Assembly: GCA_937863905.1 (NCBI GenBank)
Contig: CALMHV010000074.1
Coordinates: 1 to 8,399 of the forward strand
Reading direction: 5' to 3'
Origin: an uncultured Bacillota bacterium
Lineage (GTDB): Bacteria > Bacillota > Sulfobacillia > UBA995 > UBA9673
DNA: 8,399 bases
The notes below the pieces were generated by a model. That model searched no databases, had not been told where the DNA came from, and was given only the letters and a program-made list of their open reading frames with translations. This document shows positions 1 to 5,807 of this stretch, piece by piece. A program made the translations under genes and the position numbers. The first letter of the stretch is position 1. Every line of letters starts with the position of its first letter.

Positions 1-177
1 GCCGTATGTGTTTTGAGCCAACACAATCACCTGGGGAGCCTAAGCTCTGCGCAACGCCGTAGGCCTTCATCTAGGCCCGCCTCTGGCGGCCAGAAGGAAA
101 CGAAAATTGCGCAGGTGGCACCCACCTGCCTTAGCAGGTTCAAAACAGGGCGGCCGCACGACACGGTGGGGATTCCT
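1..177 (+). ncRNA. ssrS: 6S RNA (5' end just outside the window)
   Basis: 6S RNA binds the housekeeping RNA polymerase holoenzyme by mimicking an open promoter and lowers transcription in stationary phase. The call rests on secondary structure read by eye. A 10-bp helix joins 10-19 (GTTTTGAGCC) to 137-146 (GGTTCAAAAC), with one G-U pair. An 8-bp helix joins 47-54 (CTGCGCAA) to 107-114 (TTGCGCAG). Between them lies a large open bubble (20-46 facing 115-136), the 6S hallmark. Its 3' strand contains the typical small hairpin ACCTGC-CTTA-GCAGGT (124-139). The distal arm has CCGCC/GGCGG (77-81/85-89). The closing stem starts with CCGT (2-5) pairing ACGG (163-166), so the true 5' end and promoter are left of position 1. 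The 3' end is approximate. Bacillus bsrA also lies upstream of the cymR-iscS region, which supports the call. A covariance-model search would settle it. Confidence 0.82.
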
Positions 178-194
178 TATGCTGTGGTAACCAA

Positions 195-229
195 CGAAGG
201 CCGCGTCGCGTGAGGCGACGCGGCCTTCG
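195..229 (+). terminator. GC-rich hairpin, probable 6S RNA terminator
   Basis: A perfect 15-bp stem runs CGAAGGCCGCGTCGC (195-209), loop GTGAG (210-214), GCGACGCGGCCTTCG (215-229). The following bases (GCGTCTTGGG) have only a weak T content. This is the shape of an intrinsic terminator with a poor U tract, and it lies where the 6S transcript should end. It probably stops 6S RNA before the threonine aldolase gene. A boundary or processing hairpin is the alternative. Confidence 0.65.
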
Positions 230-350
230 GCGTCTTGGGCCCGGCTCTCCGCGGCAGGAATCACCGGCCAGCGGCTGAACCCTGTGCCCCAAACCTCGCG
301 GCGGACCCAGATAGGGGCTGCCGGCCAGATTCTGAGGAAGGAGCCGCATC
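230..350 (+). other. Leader region of the threonine aldolase gene
   Basis: This gene-free stretch lies between the 6S hairpin and the aldolase start. I see no convincing sigma-A promoter; the best weak pair is TTGGGC (235-240) and GAATCA (258-263). It contains GGCAGGAA (253-260), and GGCAGGA recurs upstream of the PRC-barrel gene at 5777-5783. A strong ribosome binding site, GAGGAAGGAG (334-343), ends 7 bases before ATG 351. Confidence 0.35.
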
Positions 351-1397
351 ATGCGCATCGACTTGCGTTCCGACACCGTGACCACGCCGACCCCGGAGAT
401 GAGGAAGGCCATGGCCGAGGCGGAAGTGGGGGACGACGTCTACGGGGAGGACCCGACCATCCGGCGCCTGGAAGAGAAGGCGGCCGGCCTGCTGGGGAAG
501 GAAGAAGGCGTCTACGTCCCATCGGGGACGATGGGGAACCTCGTCGCCGTGATGACCCACACGGTCCGGGGCAACGAGATCATCCTCGAAGCGGAATCGC
601 ACATCTACTACTACGAGGTCGGCGGGTTCGCCGTGGCCGCTCAGGTCCTGCCGAGGACCATCGCCGGCGACCGTGGGTTCTTCACGGTCCGCGACCTGGC
701 GACAAACCTCCGCAGCCCGAACCTCCACTTCCCGGTCCCGGTCCTCGTGTGCCTGGAGAACACGCACAACCGGGCCGGCGGTTCGGTCTGGCCCCAGGAG
801 CAGTTCGATGCTGTCGCCCAGGCGGCCCACAGGGCCGGCCTCCTGGTTCATCTGGACGGCGCCCGGGTCTTCAACGCGGCCGTCTATCTTGGCCGGCCGG
901 CGGCCGAGGTTGCCCGGCACGCCGATTCGGTCATGTTCTGCCTGTCGAAGGGGCTTTCGGCGCCGGTCGGGTCGGTGCTCGTCGGGACCAAGGACTTCAT
1001 CGCCCGCGCCCGCAAGAACCGAAAGATCCTGGGCGGGGGCATGCGCCAGGCCGGGGTCATCGCCGCCGCGGGCCTGGTCGCCCTGGACACGATGATCGAC
1101 CGGCTGGCCGAGGACCACGCCAACGCGCGCGTCCTGGCCGAAGGGCTCGCGGGCATCGAGGGCCTGGCCGTCGATTTGGGCGGGGTCCAGACGAACATGG
1201 TCATGTGCCGCGTCGACGGACTCGGGGTCGCCGCGCCGGACTTTGTTAAGCTCCTGACGAGCCAGGGCGTACTGACCAACGCGGTCGACCCGCGCCGGGT
1301 GCGCTTGGTGACCCACAAGGATGTGAGTTCCGCCGACGTGAAACGGGCCCTCGCCCTCATCGCCGAGGCGGCGAAGGAGGCGCGGCGGGTGGCCTAA
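351..1397 (+). CDS. ltaE: Low-specificity L-threonine aldolase
   Basis: This is a PLP-dependent cytosolic enzyme that cleaves L-threonine or L-allo-threonine to glycine and acetaldehyde. The 348-residue length is normal for the family. The N-terminus MRIDLRSDTVTTPTPEM with VGDDVYGEDP (26-35) is highly characteristic. His84 in AESH is the expected residue stacking on PLP. HLDGAR (167-172) supplies Asp169, which binds the pyridine nitrogen, and Arg172. Lys200 in CLSKGLSAPVGS is the expected Schiff-base lysine. The ATG has a strong ribosome binding site (334-343, 7-base spacing). The gene appears monocistronic, with 6S RNA upstream and an opposing gene 25 bp downstream. Low or high specificity, and the L or L-allo preference, cannot be read from the sequence. 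Family assignment is secure. Confidence 0.95.
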   Translation: MRIDLRSDTVTTPTPEMRKAMAEAEVGDDVYGEDPTIRRLEEKAAGLLGKEEGVYVPSGTMGNLVAVMTHTVRGNEIILEAESHIYYYEVGGFAVAAQVLPRTIAGDRGFFTVRDLATNLRSPNLHFPVPVLVCLENTHNRAGGSVWPQEQFDAVAQAAHRAGLLVHLDGARVFNAAVYLGRPAAEVARHADSVMFCLSKGLSAPVGSVLVGTKDFIARARKNRKILGGGMRQAGVIAAAGLVALDTMIDRLAEDHANARVLAEGLAGIEGLAVDLGGVQTNMVMCRVDGLGVAAPDFVKLLTSQGVLTNAVDPRRVRLVTHKDVSSADVKRALALIAEAAKEARRVA

Positions 1398-1411
1398 GGC
1401 CAATCGCCCCG

Positions 1412-1429
1412 GCTCTAGAGCTCTAGAGC
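1412..1429. repeat. Perfect 18-bp palindrome at a convergent gene junction
   Basis: GCTCTAGAGCTCTAGAGC is its own reverse complement. It can also be read as two overlapping copies of the 10-bp palindrome GCTCTAGAGC (1412-1421 and 1420-1429). It lies between the facing genes and covers the stop codon of the DUF421 gene (1423-1425). Being symmetrical, it could form a hairpin in either transcript. There is no U tract on the plus side, so a classical terminator is doubtful. A binding site for a dimeric protein or a chance short repeat is also possible. Confidence 0.6.
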
Positions 1430-2157
1430 TTCTCCAATTGATGTTCGTAGTCGGAAATGTCTACCTTGATGGGCCGGTCGTCCCGAACGTCGACGTAGAG
1501 CGTGCCGTTCGGGTTGAGTTGGGCCAGCACGACCTTCTCAAGGCTCGCGATGCCGCGAGCCTTGAGCTGTTTCTTGAGCCAGGCGTGGGTGAGCCGGGCG
1601 CTCTTGAGGTTTTTCTCGATGATGCGGCCGTCGTAGACCAGTTCGGTCGGAAGCCCCTCGTATTCCGGGGAGAGCTTAAGGTCGTGCGGGGTCACCGGGC
1701 GGTGCTGGCTCTTCCTCACGACGCTCAGGGCGCCACTGGTCTCCAGGAGGGCGAACTCGACCTGGCTGACATCGAAGACGTCCTTGTTGCGCAGGGACAT
1801 GAGCAGGTCGTCGATCGTGAAATTGGGGACCTTCCGCAAGTTCTCCTCAAGGATGCGCCCTTTCTCGATGAGGACGGTCGGTTCGCCGTGGAGGATCTTG
1901 CCCCAACGGCGGCTCCGCAGGGCGATGTTGTTCAAGAGGAGGGCCAGACCCACCCAGAGGACAAGACCCAGGAAGGTCGGCAGGAAGGGTTCCTTTATGT
2001 CCACGCTCAGGAACGAGGCCGTGCTGCCGATGGTGATGCCCACGATGTACTCGAAGACGTTGAGCTGCTGGACCTGCTGCTTGCCGCTGAGCCTCATCAT
2101 GAAGAGCAGCCCGGCAAAGGCGGCTAGGGTTCGCCCGAAGACCTCAAGGTACTGCAC
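1423..2157 (-). CDS. DUF421/YetF-family membrane protein
   Basis: This is a 244-residue integral membrane protein of the YetF/YcaP (DUF421) family, whose biochemical role is not well established. Three hydrophobic segments lie at about 4-22, 36-52 and 60-80. The family signature RLSGKQQ (22-28) leads into NVFEYIVGITIGSTAS (33-48). The cytoplasmic part has GEPTVLIEKGRILEENLRK (91-109), the DDLLMSLR segment (116-123) and LLETSGALSVV (137-147). A second domain follows with LPTELVYDGRI (169-179) and a basic helix. The start is GTG (CAC at 2155-2157); it places the first membrane segment where the family expects it. The ribosome binding site is weak (GGGG of GGGGCGAG, about 7 bases upstream). The gene lies 42 bp downstream of the YlxY-like gene on the same strand, so the two may be cotranscribed. 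Several Bacillus homologues are linked to spores, but function here is not inferable. Confidence 0.9.
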   Translation of the reverse strand: MQYLEVFGRTLAAFAGLLFMMRLSGKQQVQQLNVFEYIVGITIGSTASFLSVDIKEPFLPTFLGLVLWVGLALLLNNIALRSRRWGKILHGEPTVLIEKGRILEENLRKVPNFTIDDLLMSLRNKDVFDVSQVEFALLETSGALSVVRKSQHRPVTPHDLKLSPEYEGLPTELVYDGRIIEKNLKSARLTHAWLKKQLKARGIASLEKVVLAQLNPNGTLYVDVRDDRPIKVDISDYEHQLEKL

Positions 2158-2164
2158 CGTCTCG

Positions 2165-2190
2165 CCCCGCGCGGTAGTTTGCCCGCGGGG
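2165..2190 (-). other. Inverted repeat between the YlxY-like and DUF421 genes
   Basis: CCCCGCG (2165-2171) and CGCGGGG (2184-2190) form a 7-bp GC-only stem with a 12-base loop. In the minus-strand transcript it lies just before the GTG start of the DUF421 gene. It includes the GGGG (2165-2168 on the plus strand) that is the only candidate ribosome binding site. It could attenuate read-through or mask translation initiation. There is no U tract, so it is not a standard terminator. Confidence 0.35.
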
Positions 2191-2199
2191 GCCGGGGGC

Positions 2200-3288
2200 C
2201 TAGTCCGGCGGAGCGGTCGGGGCGCCGGCGCCGCTGTCCTCGGTCGGCAGCGTCGGCGAGAGCAGCTCGCTCAGCGTGACGACCTTGAGCCCCTTGGCCT
2301 GGAGGGCCGGCAGGAACTTGGCCATGGCCGGGGCGGTCTGGGCCGTCGGATGGCAGAGGATGATGTCGCCCGCCTTCACCCGGGCGATGACCCGGTCCGC
2401 GATGACGTCCACGCCCTCCAGCCGCCAGTCGATGGTGTCGAGCGACCAGAGCACGGTCCGGTAGCCGGCGGCCGCGGCGGCCTGGAGGGTGGCCTGGTCG
2501 AAGGCGCCCATGGGCGGGGCGAAGAACGGGGCCTCCTTCACCCCCGCCCGGCTGATGAGGCCGGCCATCCGCTGGATCTCCTCGCCCGCCTTGGCGGCGT
2601 CGCCGTAGGTCATGGGCTGGTTGTAGAAGCCGTGGTTGCCTGCCTCGTGCCCGCGGGCGACGGCCGCCGCCAACCAGGCGCCGTGGCCGGGGTCGGCCTC
2701 GAGCCAAGTGCCGACCGGGCAGATGGTCAGGCGCCCGCCGGCGCCCTCCACGAGCGAGCAGATGGGGTCGAGGAACTCGTCGCCCCAGGCCACGTTGAGG
2801 ATGATGGCGACCTGGCTCTTGGCGGGGTTGCCGGCGTAGAGAGGGGCCTCGGGGAAGTCGGCCAGAGTGACGGCGGGGGCGAGCCCGGCCCACACCGGCG
2901 CGACGGTCTCCCCGGACTTGGCGGCGACGGCCGCGGCCACCGTAGCCGCCACGTCGAGCCGGCGGCCTTCGAGGGCCGGGACGACGCCCTTGGTCGCCCG
3001 GTCGAGGTAGGCGTCGTGCGGGAGGACGGTCAGGCCCTGGGCCAGGTCCTCCAGGAGGCCGACGGCCTCGAACCGCCCGCACCGGCCGAGGTCCACGACC
3101 TGGCCGGCGATGACGACGGACACCCCGGCGGGGACCCGTTCCGCTCCCGGCGCCCAGCGGCCGAACCCGGGGAAGAGCACGCCCAGCCCAAGGGTTATCC
3201 CCAGGCCGAGGGCCGCGATAACGACCAGGGTGAGCCCGAGGCGCAGGTACGGGCCACCCCAACCCAACCTCTTGGACAGCGACGCCAT
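2200..3288 (-). CDS. ylxY: YlxY-like polysaccharide deacetylase homologue (sporulation type)
   Basis: This is a 362-residue protein with an N-terminal membrane anchor (about 16-40), a linker domain, and a NodB-fold domain (about 158-343) facing the cell exterior. The domain matches the YlxY/PdaB-like group, not classical deacetylases. It has NVAWGDEF (165-172) where others have TFDDG, GHEAGNH (213-219), FFAPPMGAF (255-263), VLWSLDTIDW (279-288), a HPT motif (313-315) and a TLSELL end (338-343). The segment YAGNPAKSQVAIILNVAWG (151-169) is strongly YlxY-like. The second metal His of motif 2 (HxxxH) is Asn223, so catalysis may be lost or altered. NodB enzymes remove acetyl groups from GlcNAc or MurNAc; for this branch the substrate is unproven. 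The ATG start has GGGAGGG (3300-3306 on the opposite strand) 11 bases upstream. It is divergent from the isc operon. Confidence 0.85.
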   Translation of the reverse strand: MASLSKRLGWGGPYLRLGLTLVVIAALGLGITLGLGVLFPGFGRWAPGAERVPAGVSVVIAGQVVDLGRCGRFEAVGLLEDLAQGLTVLPHDAYLDRATKGVVPALEGRRLDVAATVAAAVAAKSGETVAPVWAGLAPAVTLADFPEAPLYAGNPAKSQVAIILNVAWGDEFLDPICSLVEGAGGRLTICPVGTWLEADPGHGAWLAAAVARGHEAGNHGFYNQPMTYGDAAKAGEEIQRMAGLISRAGVKEAPFFAPPMGAFDQATLQAAAAAGYRTVLWSLDTIDWRLEGVDVIADRVIARVKAGDIILCHPTAQTAPAMAKFLPALQAKGLKVVTLSELLSPTLPTEDSGAGAPTAPPD

Positions 3289-3378
3289 GGCTCTGCCGTC
3301 CCTCCCGGCCGATGGTCATGTCTATGCGGGCCCGGGCGAAGTAGAGAAGGCCGACGTTCCTGACGTTGAGGCCGGGGG

Positions 3379-3407
3379 TTGACGCTCGTCCGGGGCGGTG
3401 CTACCAT
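3379..3407 (+). promoter_or_regulatory. Sigma-A-type promoter of the isc operon
   Basis: The -35 box TTGACG (3379-3384) matches the consensus at 5 of 6 bases. A 17-bp spacer leads to TACCAT (3402-3407), which matches TATAAT at 4 of 6. Transcription would start near 3414, inside the IscR-like repeat, leaving a leader of about 83 bases before GTG 3497. It is the best promoter in the divergent region, and the spacing is ideal. Confidence 0.72.
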
Positions 3408-3411
3408 GGGG

Positions 3412-3436
3412 ATACCTGAGTTAATCCTTAGGGATT
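3412..3436. promoter_or_regulatory. IscR/Rrf2-type operator
   Basis: An imperfect inverted repeat has half-sites ATACCTGAG (3412-3420) and CTTAGGGAT (3427-3435) around a 6-base spacer; 7 of 9 positions are symmetrical. Aligned to the published 25-bp type 1 IscR consensus (ATASYYGAC half-sites), I count 18 of 25 positions compatible. A nested perfect repeat AATCC-TTAG-GGATT lies at 3423-3436. The element begins 5 bp after the -10 box and covers the predicted start site, so a bound regulator would block transcription. This fits autorepression by the Rrf2 protein encoded next. It is inferred from sequence only. Confidence 0.65.
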
Positions 3437-3496
3437 GTAGGGATAGCCGGACCAGGCGGCCGCGGCGGCTCGAACGGCCGGAGGAGGTGGGCGGGC

Positions 3497-3937
3497 GTGA
3501 GGCTCTCGACCAAGGGCGAGTACGGCGTCATCGCCTGCTACGACCTGGCCAGGTTCGGCGGAGACGCTCCGGTGCCGCTCAAGGCTATCGCCGAACGGCA
3601 GGGTATTTCCGAGGGCTCCCTCGAGCAACTCATCGGCCCCCTGCGCCGGGCCGGCCTGGTCCGGAGCGTCCGCGGCGCCCAGGGCGGGTACGCTCTCGCC
3701 CGCAGTCCGGAGAAGATAACCGTCGGGGACATCATTCGCGTCCTGGAGGGGCCCATCGCCCCGCTGGAGTGCGTTTCCGAGGATGCCGACCGGTTGCCGT
3801 CCTGCGCCCGGTCGGGTAGCTGCGTGACCCGGCCCATCTGGGAAAGACTTCGCGACAGCATGACGTCGGTGCTCGACTCGATCACCCTGGCGAGCTTGCT
3901 GGACGAGGCGGACGCTCGCGGAGGAGGGGCCGTATGA
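3497..3937 (+). CDS. iscR: Rrf2-family Fe-S regulator, IscR type
   Basis: This is a 146-residue dimeric winged-helix transcription factor. The N-terminus MRLSTKGEYGVIACYDLA is classical Rrf2. The recognition region is IAERQGISEGSLEQLIGPLRR (31-51), with the wing RGAQGGYALAR (59-69) and VGDIIRVLEG (76-85). Cys92, Cys103 and Cys109 lie where IscR proteins bind a [2Fe-2S] cluster, followed by TRPIWERL. CymR, the Bacillus neighbour of iscS, lacks such cysteines, so IscR is the better name. The C92-C103 spacing is wider than in E. coli IscR (92, 98, 104). It starts at GTG with GGAGGAGGTGG (3480-3490) upstream; no other start preserves the full N-terminal helix. It overlaps iscS by 4 bp (ATGA), so translation is coupled. 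It probably represses this operon through the site at 3412-3436. Confidence 0.9.
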   Translation: MRLSTKGEYGVIACYDLARFGGDAPVPLKAIAERQGISEGSLEQLIGPLRRAGLVRSVRGAQGGYALARSPEKITVGDIIRVLEGPIAPLECVSEDADRLPSCARSGSCVTRPIWERLRDSMTSVLDSITLASLLDEADARGGGAV

Positions 3938-5148
3938 CCCAGACGACCGCCAGCCGGCGGGTGTACCTCGACCACGCGGCCACGACTCCGGTTCGCCCCG
4001 AAGTCGCTGAGGCGATGCTCCGGTTCATGGTGACGGATTTCGGCAACGCCTCCAGCGTGCACGGCTTCGGGCGGGTGGCCAAGGAGGCCACCGAGAACGC
4101 GCGGGCCCAGGTCGCCTCGCTCATGGGGGCCAGGCCGGAGGAGATCGTCCTGATGAGCGGGGGCACGGAGGCCGACAACATGGCCATCCGGGGGGCCGTC
4201 CTGGCCAACGCCGGCCGGGGCCGCCACGTCATCACCACCAAGATAGAGCACCATGCCGTCCTGCACACCTGCGAGGGCCTGGAGAAGGAGGGCCTCGCCG
4301 AGGTCACCTACCTTCCCGTGGATGCCCAGGCCCTGGTGTCGGCGGAGGCCGTGGCCGAGGCCATCCGGCCCGACACCGTCCTGGTGAGCCTGATGTTCGC
4401 CAACAACGAGGTCGGGACCATCCAGCCCGTGGCCGAGGTGGGTCGCCTTTGCCGTGAGAAGGGTATCCTCTTCCACACCGACGCCGTCCAAGCCTACGGG
4501 GCCCTGCCGTTAGATGTGGACGCGCTGGGCATCGACCTCCTGTCGGCCTCCTCGCACAAGATCTACGGACCCAAGGGCATCGGCGCCCTCTTCATCCGCA
4601 AGGGCCGCAAGGTCCGCCCGCTCATCACCGGCGGGTTCCAGGAACGGAACCGCCGGGCCGGGACCTCAAACGTGCCCGGCGCCGTGGGCTTCGGCCTCGC
4701 GGCCGAACTGGCGATGAAGGAGATGGAGGGCCGCCGCCGGCGCCTGGTGGCCCTGCGGGACCGGCTCATCAACGGGCTCGTCAAGAAGGTCGAGTTCACC
4801 CGGCTCAACGGCCACCCCACGCTGCGCCTGCCGAACAACGCCAACCTCAGTTTCGAATTCGTGGAGGGCGAGTCCATCCTCCTCTCCCTGGACATGAAGG
4901 GCGTCGCGGCCTCAAGCGGGTCGGCCTGCACGTCGGGCTCCCTGGAGCCGTCCCACGTGCTCCTGGCCATGGGCCTCCCGCCCGAGGTGGCCCACGGCTC
5001 GGTTCGGATGACCCTGGGCACCGGGAACACCGATGAGGATGTGGACTATGTCCTCGAGGTCCTGCCGCCCATAATCGACAGACTTAGAGCCATGTCACCG
5101 CTGCACGCCAAGGTCGTCGCCGGGCGCGAGGCGCGAAAGGGAGGCTAG
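3934..5148 (+). CDS. iscS: Cysteine desulfurase, IscS/NifS class I
   Basis: This PLP enzyme converts L-cysteine to alanine and loads the sulfur on its own cysteine as persulfide for transfer to IscU and other acceptors. The 404 residues match the family. YLDHAATTPVRPEV (11-24) is the N-terminal signature. SGGTEADN (75-82) binds the PLP phosphate, and EHHAVL (105-110) contains the PLP-stacking His. HTDAVQ (181-186) provides Asp183. SSHKIYGPKG (206-215) contains Schiff-base Lys209. RAGTSNVPGAVG (241-252) is also present. The catalytic loop SSGSACTSGSLEPSHVL has Cys332 in the extended form typical of class I enzymes. The start ATG overlaps the iscR stop, with GAGGAGGGG just upstream. The iscU start follows after 2 bp. 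A tRNA-thiolation partner (mnmA) is not adjacent, but the enzyme may still serve it elsewhere in the genome. Confidence 0.96.
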   Translation: MTQTTASRRVYLDHAATTPVRPEVAEAMLRFMVTDFGNASSVHGFGRVAKEATENARAQVASLMGARPEEIVLMSGGTEADNMAIRGAVLANAGRGRHVITTKIEHHAVLHTCEGLEKEGLAEVTYLPVDAQALVSAEAVAEAIRPDTVLVSLMFANNEVGTIQPVAEVGRLCREKGILFHTDAVQAYGALPLDVDALGIDLLSASSHKIYGPKGIGALFIRKGRKVRPLITGGFQERNRRAGTSNVPGAVGFGLAAELAMKEMEGRRRRLVALRDRLINGLVKKVEFTRLNGHPTLRLPNNANLSFEFVEGESILLSLDMKGVAASSGSACTSGSLEPSHVLLAMGLPPEVAHGSVRMTLGTGNTDEDVDYVLEVLPPIIDRLRAMSPLHAKVVAGREARKGG

Positions 5149-5150
5149 CC

Positions 5151-5696
5151 GTGTACAACCAGAGAGTCATGGACCACTTCAGCCAGCCCCGAAATGTCGG
5201 AGATATCCCGGACGCCGATGGCGTCGGCGAGGTCGGGAACCCCGTCTGTGGGGACATCATGCGGATCGCCATCAAGGTCCGCGCCGACCGGATCGAGGAC
5301 ATCAAGTTCAAGACCTTCGGCTGCGGGGCGGCCATCGCCACCAGCAGCATGGTCACGGAACTGGTCAAGGGGAAGACGCTCCAGGAGGCCGAGGAGATTT
5401 CCAACCGCACGGTGGCCGAGGCCTTGGGCGGGTTGCCCGCCATCAAGATGCACTGCTCCAACCTGGCCGCCGACGCCCTCCACCGGGCGATAGAGGACTA
5501 CCGGCGGCGCAACGGTGGCGCGGTCGGTGCGGGAGTGGCGCCCGCCGTGGCTGCCGGCGCCAGGGCCGCCTCCGGCCCTGCGGCCCACGACGAAGACAAA
5601 TGCCCGAGTTGCTGCGGGAAGATAGCCCAGCTCGGCCGGGAACTGGCCGAGGGGCGGGACATCACGGCGGGCCCGCCGTCCGACCCGATCAAGTGA
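5151..5696 (+). CDS. iscU: Fe-S cluster scaffold IscU/NifU-N with C-terminal extension
   Basis: This is the scaffold on which Fe-S clusters form from IscS sulfur and iron. Residues 1-120 are a complete IscU domain: YNQRVMDHFSQPRNVG, NPVCGD (30-35, Cys33 and Asp35), FGCGAAIATSS (56-66, Cys58) and KMHCSNLAADAL (99-110, His101 and Cys102). All three cluster cysteines and the Asp are intact. Residues 121-181 are an extension of about 60 residues. It has an Ala/Gly-rich linker (122-145), then DEDKCPSCCGKIAQLGREL with Cys151, Cys154 and Cys155, and a polar tail. This is longer than a plain IscU (about 125-150 residues) and is not a recognisable NifU central or Nfu domain. It starts at GTG with AAAGGGAGG upstream, 2 bp after iscS. 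It is the last gene of the operon. Confidence 0.93.
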   Translation: MYNQRVMDHFSQPRNVGDIPDADGVGEVGNPVCGDIMRIAIKVRADRIEDIKFKTFGCGAAIATSSMVTELVKGKTLQEAEEISNRTVAEALGGLPAIKMHCSNLAADALHRAIEDYRRRNGGAVGAGVAPAVAAGARAASGPAAHDEDKCPSCCGKIAQLGRELAEGRDITAGPPSDPIK

Positions 5697-5723
5697 ACGG
5701 GCGGTCCGCCGCCAGGCTGGCTT

Positions 5724-5762
5724 AGGCCGCCCCCCGCTCCGCCGGGGGGCGGCCTGCATTTT
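5724..5762 (+). terminator. Rho-independent terminator of the isc operon
   Basis: A 13-bp perfect stem, AGGCCGCCCCCCG (5724-5736) with CGGGGGGCGGCCT (5743-5755), has a 6-base loop CTCCGC. It is followed by GCATTTT ending at 5762. It begins 28 bp after the iscU stop. The stem is very stable and a short T run is present, so this is the most convincing terminator in the window. Confidence 0.88.
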
Positions 5763-5807
5763 CCCGCCCAACAAGTGGCAGGATACTGACGCTCTGGGGA
5801 GGTTGCC

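Noticed and set aside
261..1403. 380-residue open frame on the minus strand opposite the threonine aldolase gene
   Set aside because: It is a shadow of the real gene: composition is dominated by Arg, Gly, Asp and Pro as expected from antisense GC-rich codons, with no recognisable motif.
1438..2127. 229-residue plus-strand open frame opposite the DUF421 gene
   Set aside because: The minus strand encodes a textbook DUF421 membrane protein. The plus frame is acidic low-information sequence.
3318..3335. Possible sporulation (sigma-E-like) promoter for the YlxY-like gene on the minus strand
   Set aside because: A CATAGACAT-like -10 can be read, but there is no matching -35 element at the right distance.
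2179..3363. 394-residue open frame on the plus strand across the YlxY-like gene
   Set aside because: The opposite frame encodes a clear anchored NodB-type protein. This frame is Gly/Arg/Ala-rich with no domain, so it is a GC-driven shadow.
3353..3367. Direct repeat GACGTT at 9-bp spacing upstream of the isc promoter
   Set aside because: Only two 6-base copies; too short to separate from chance in this sequence.
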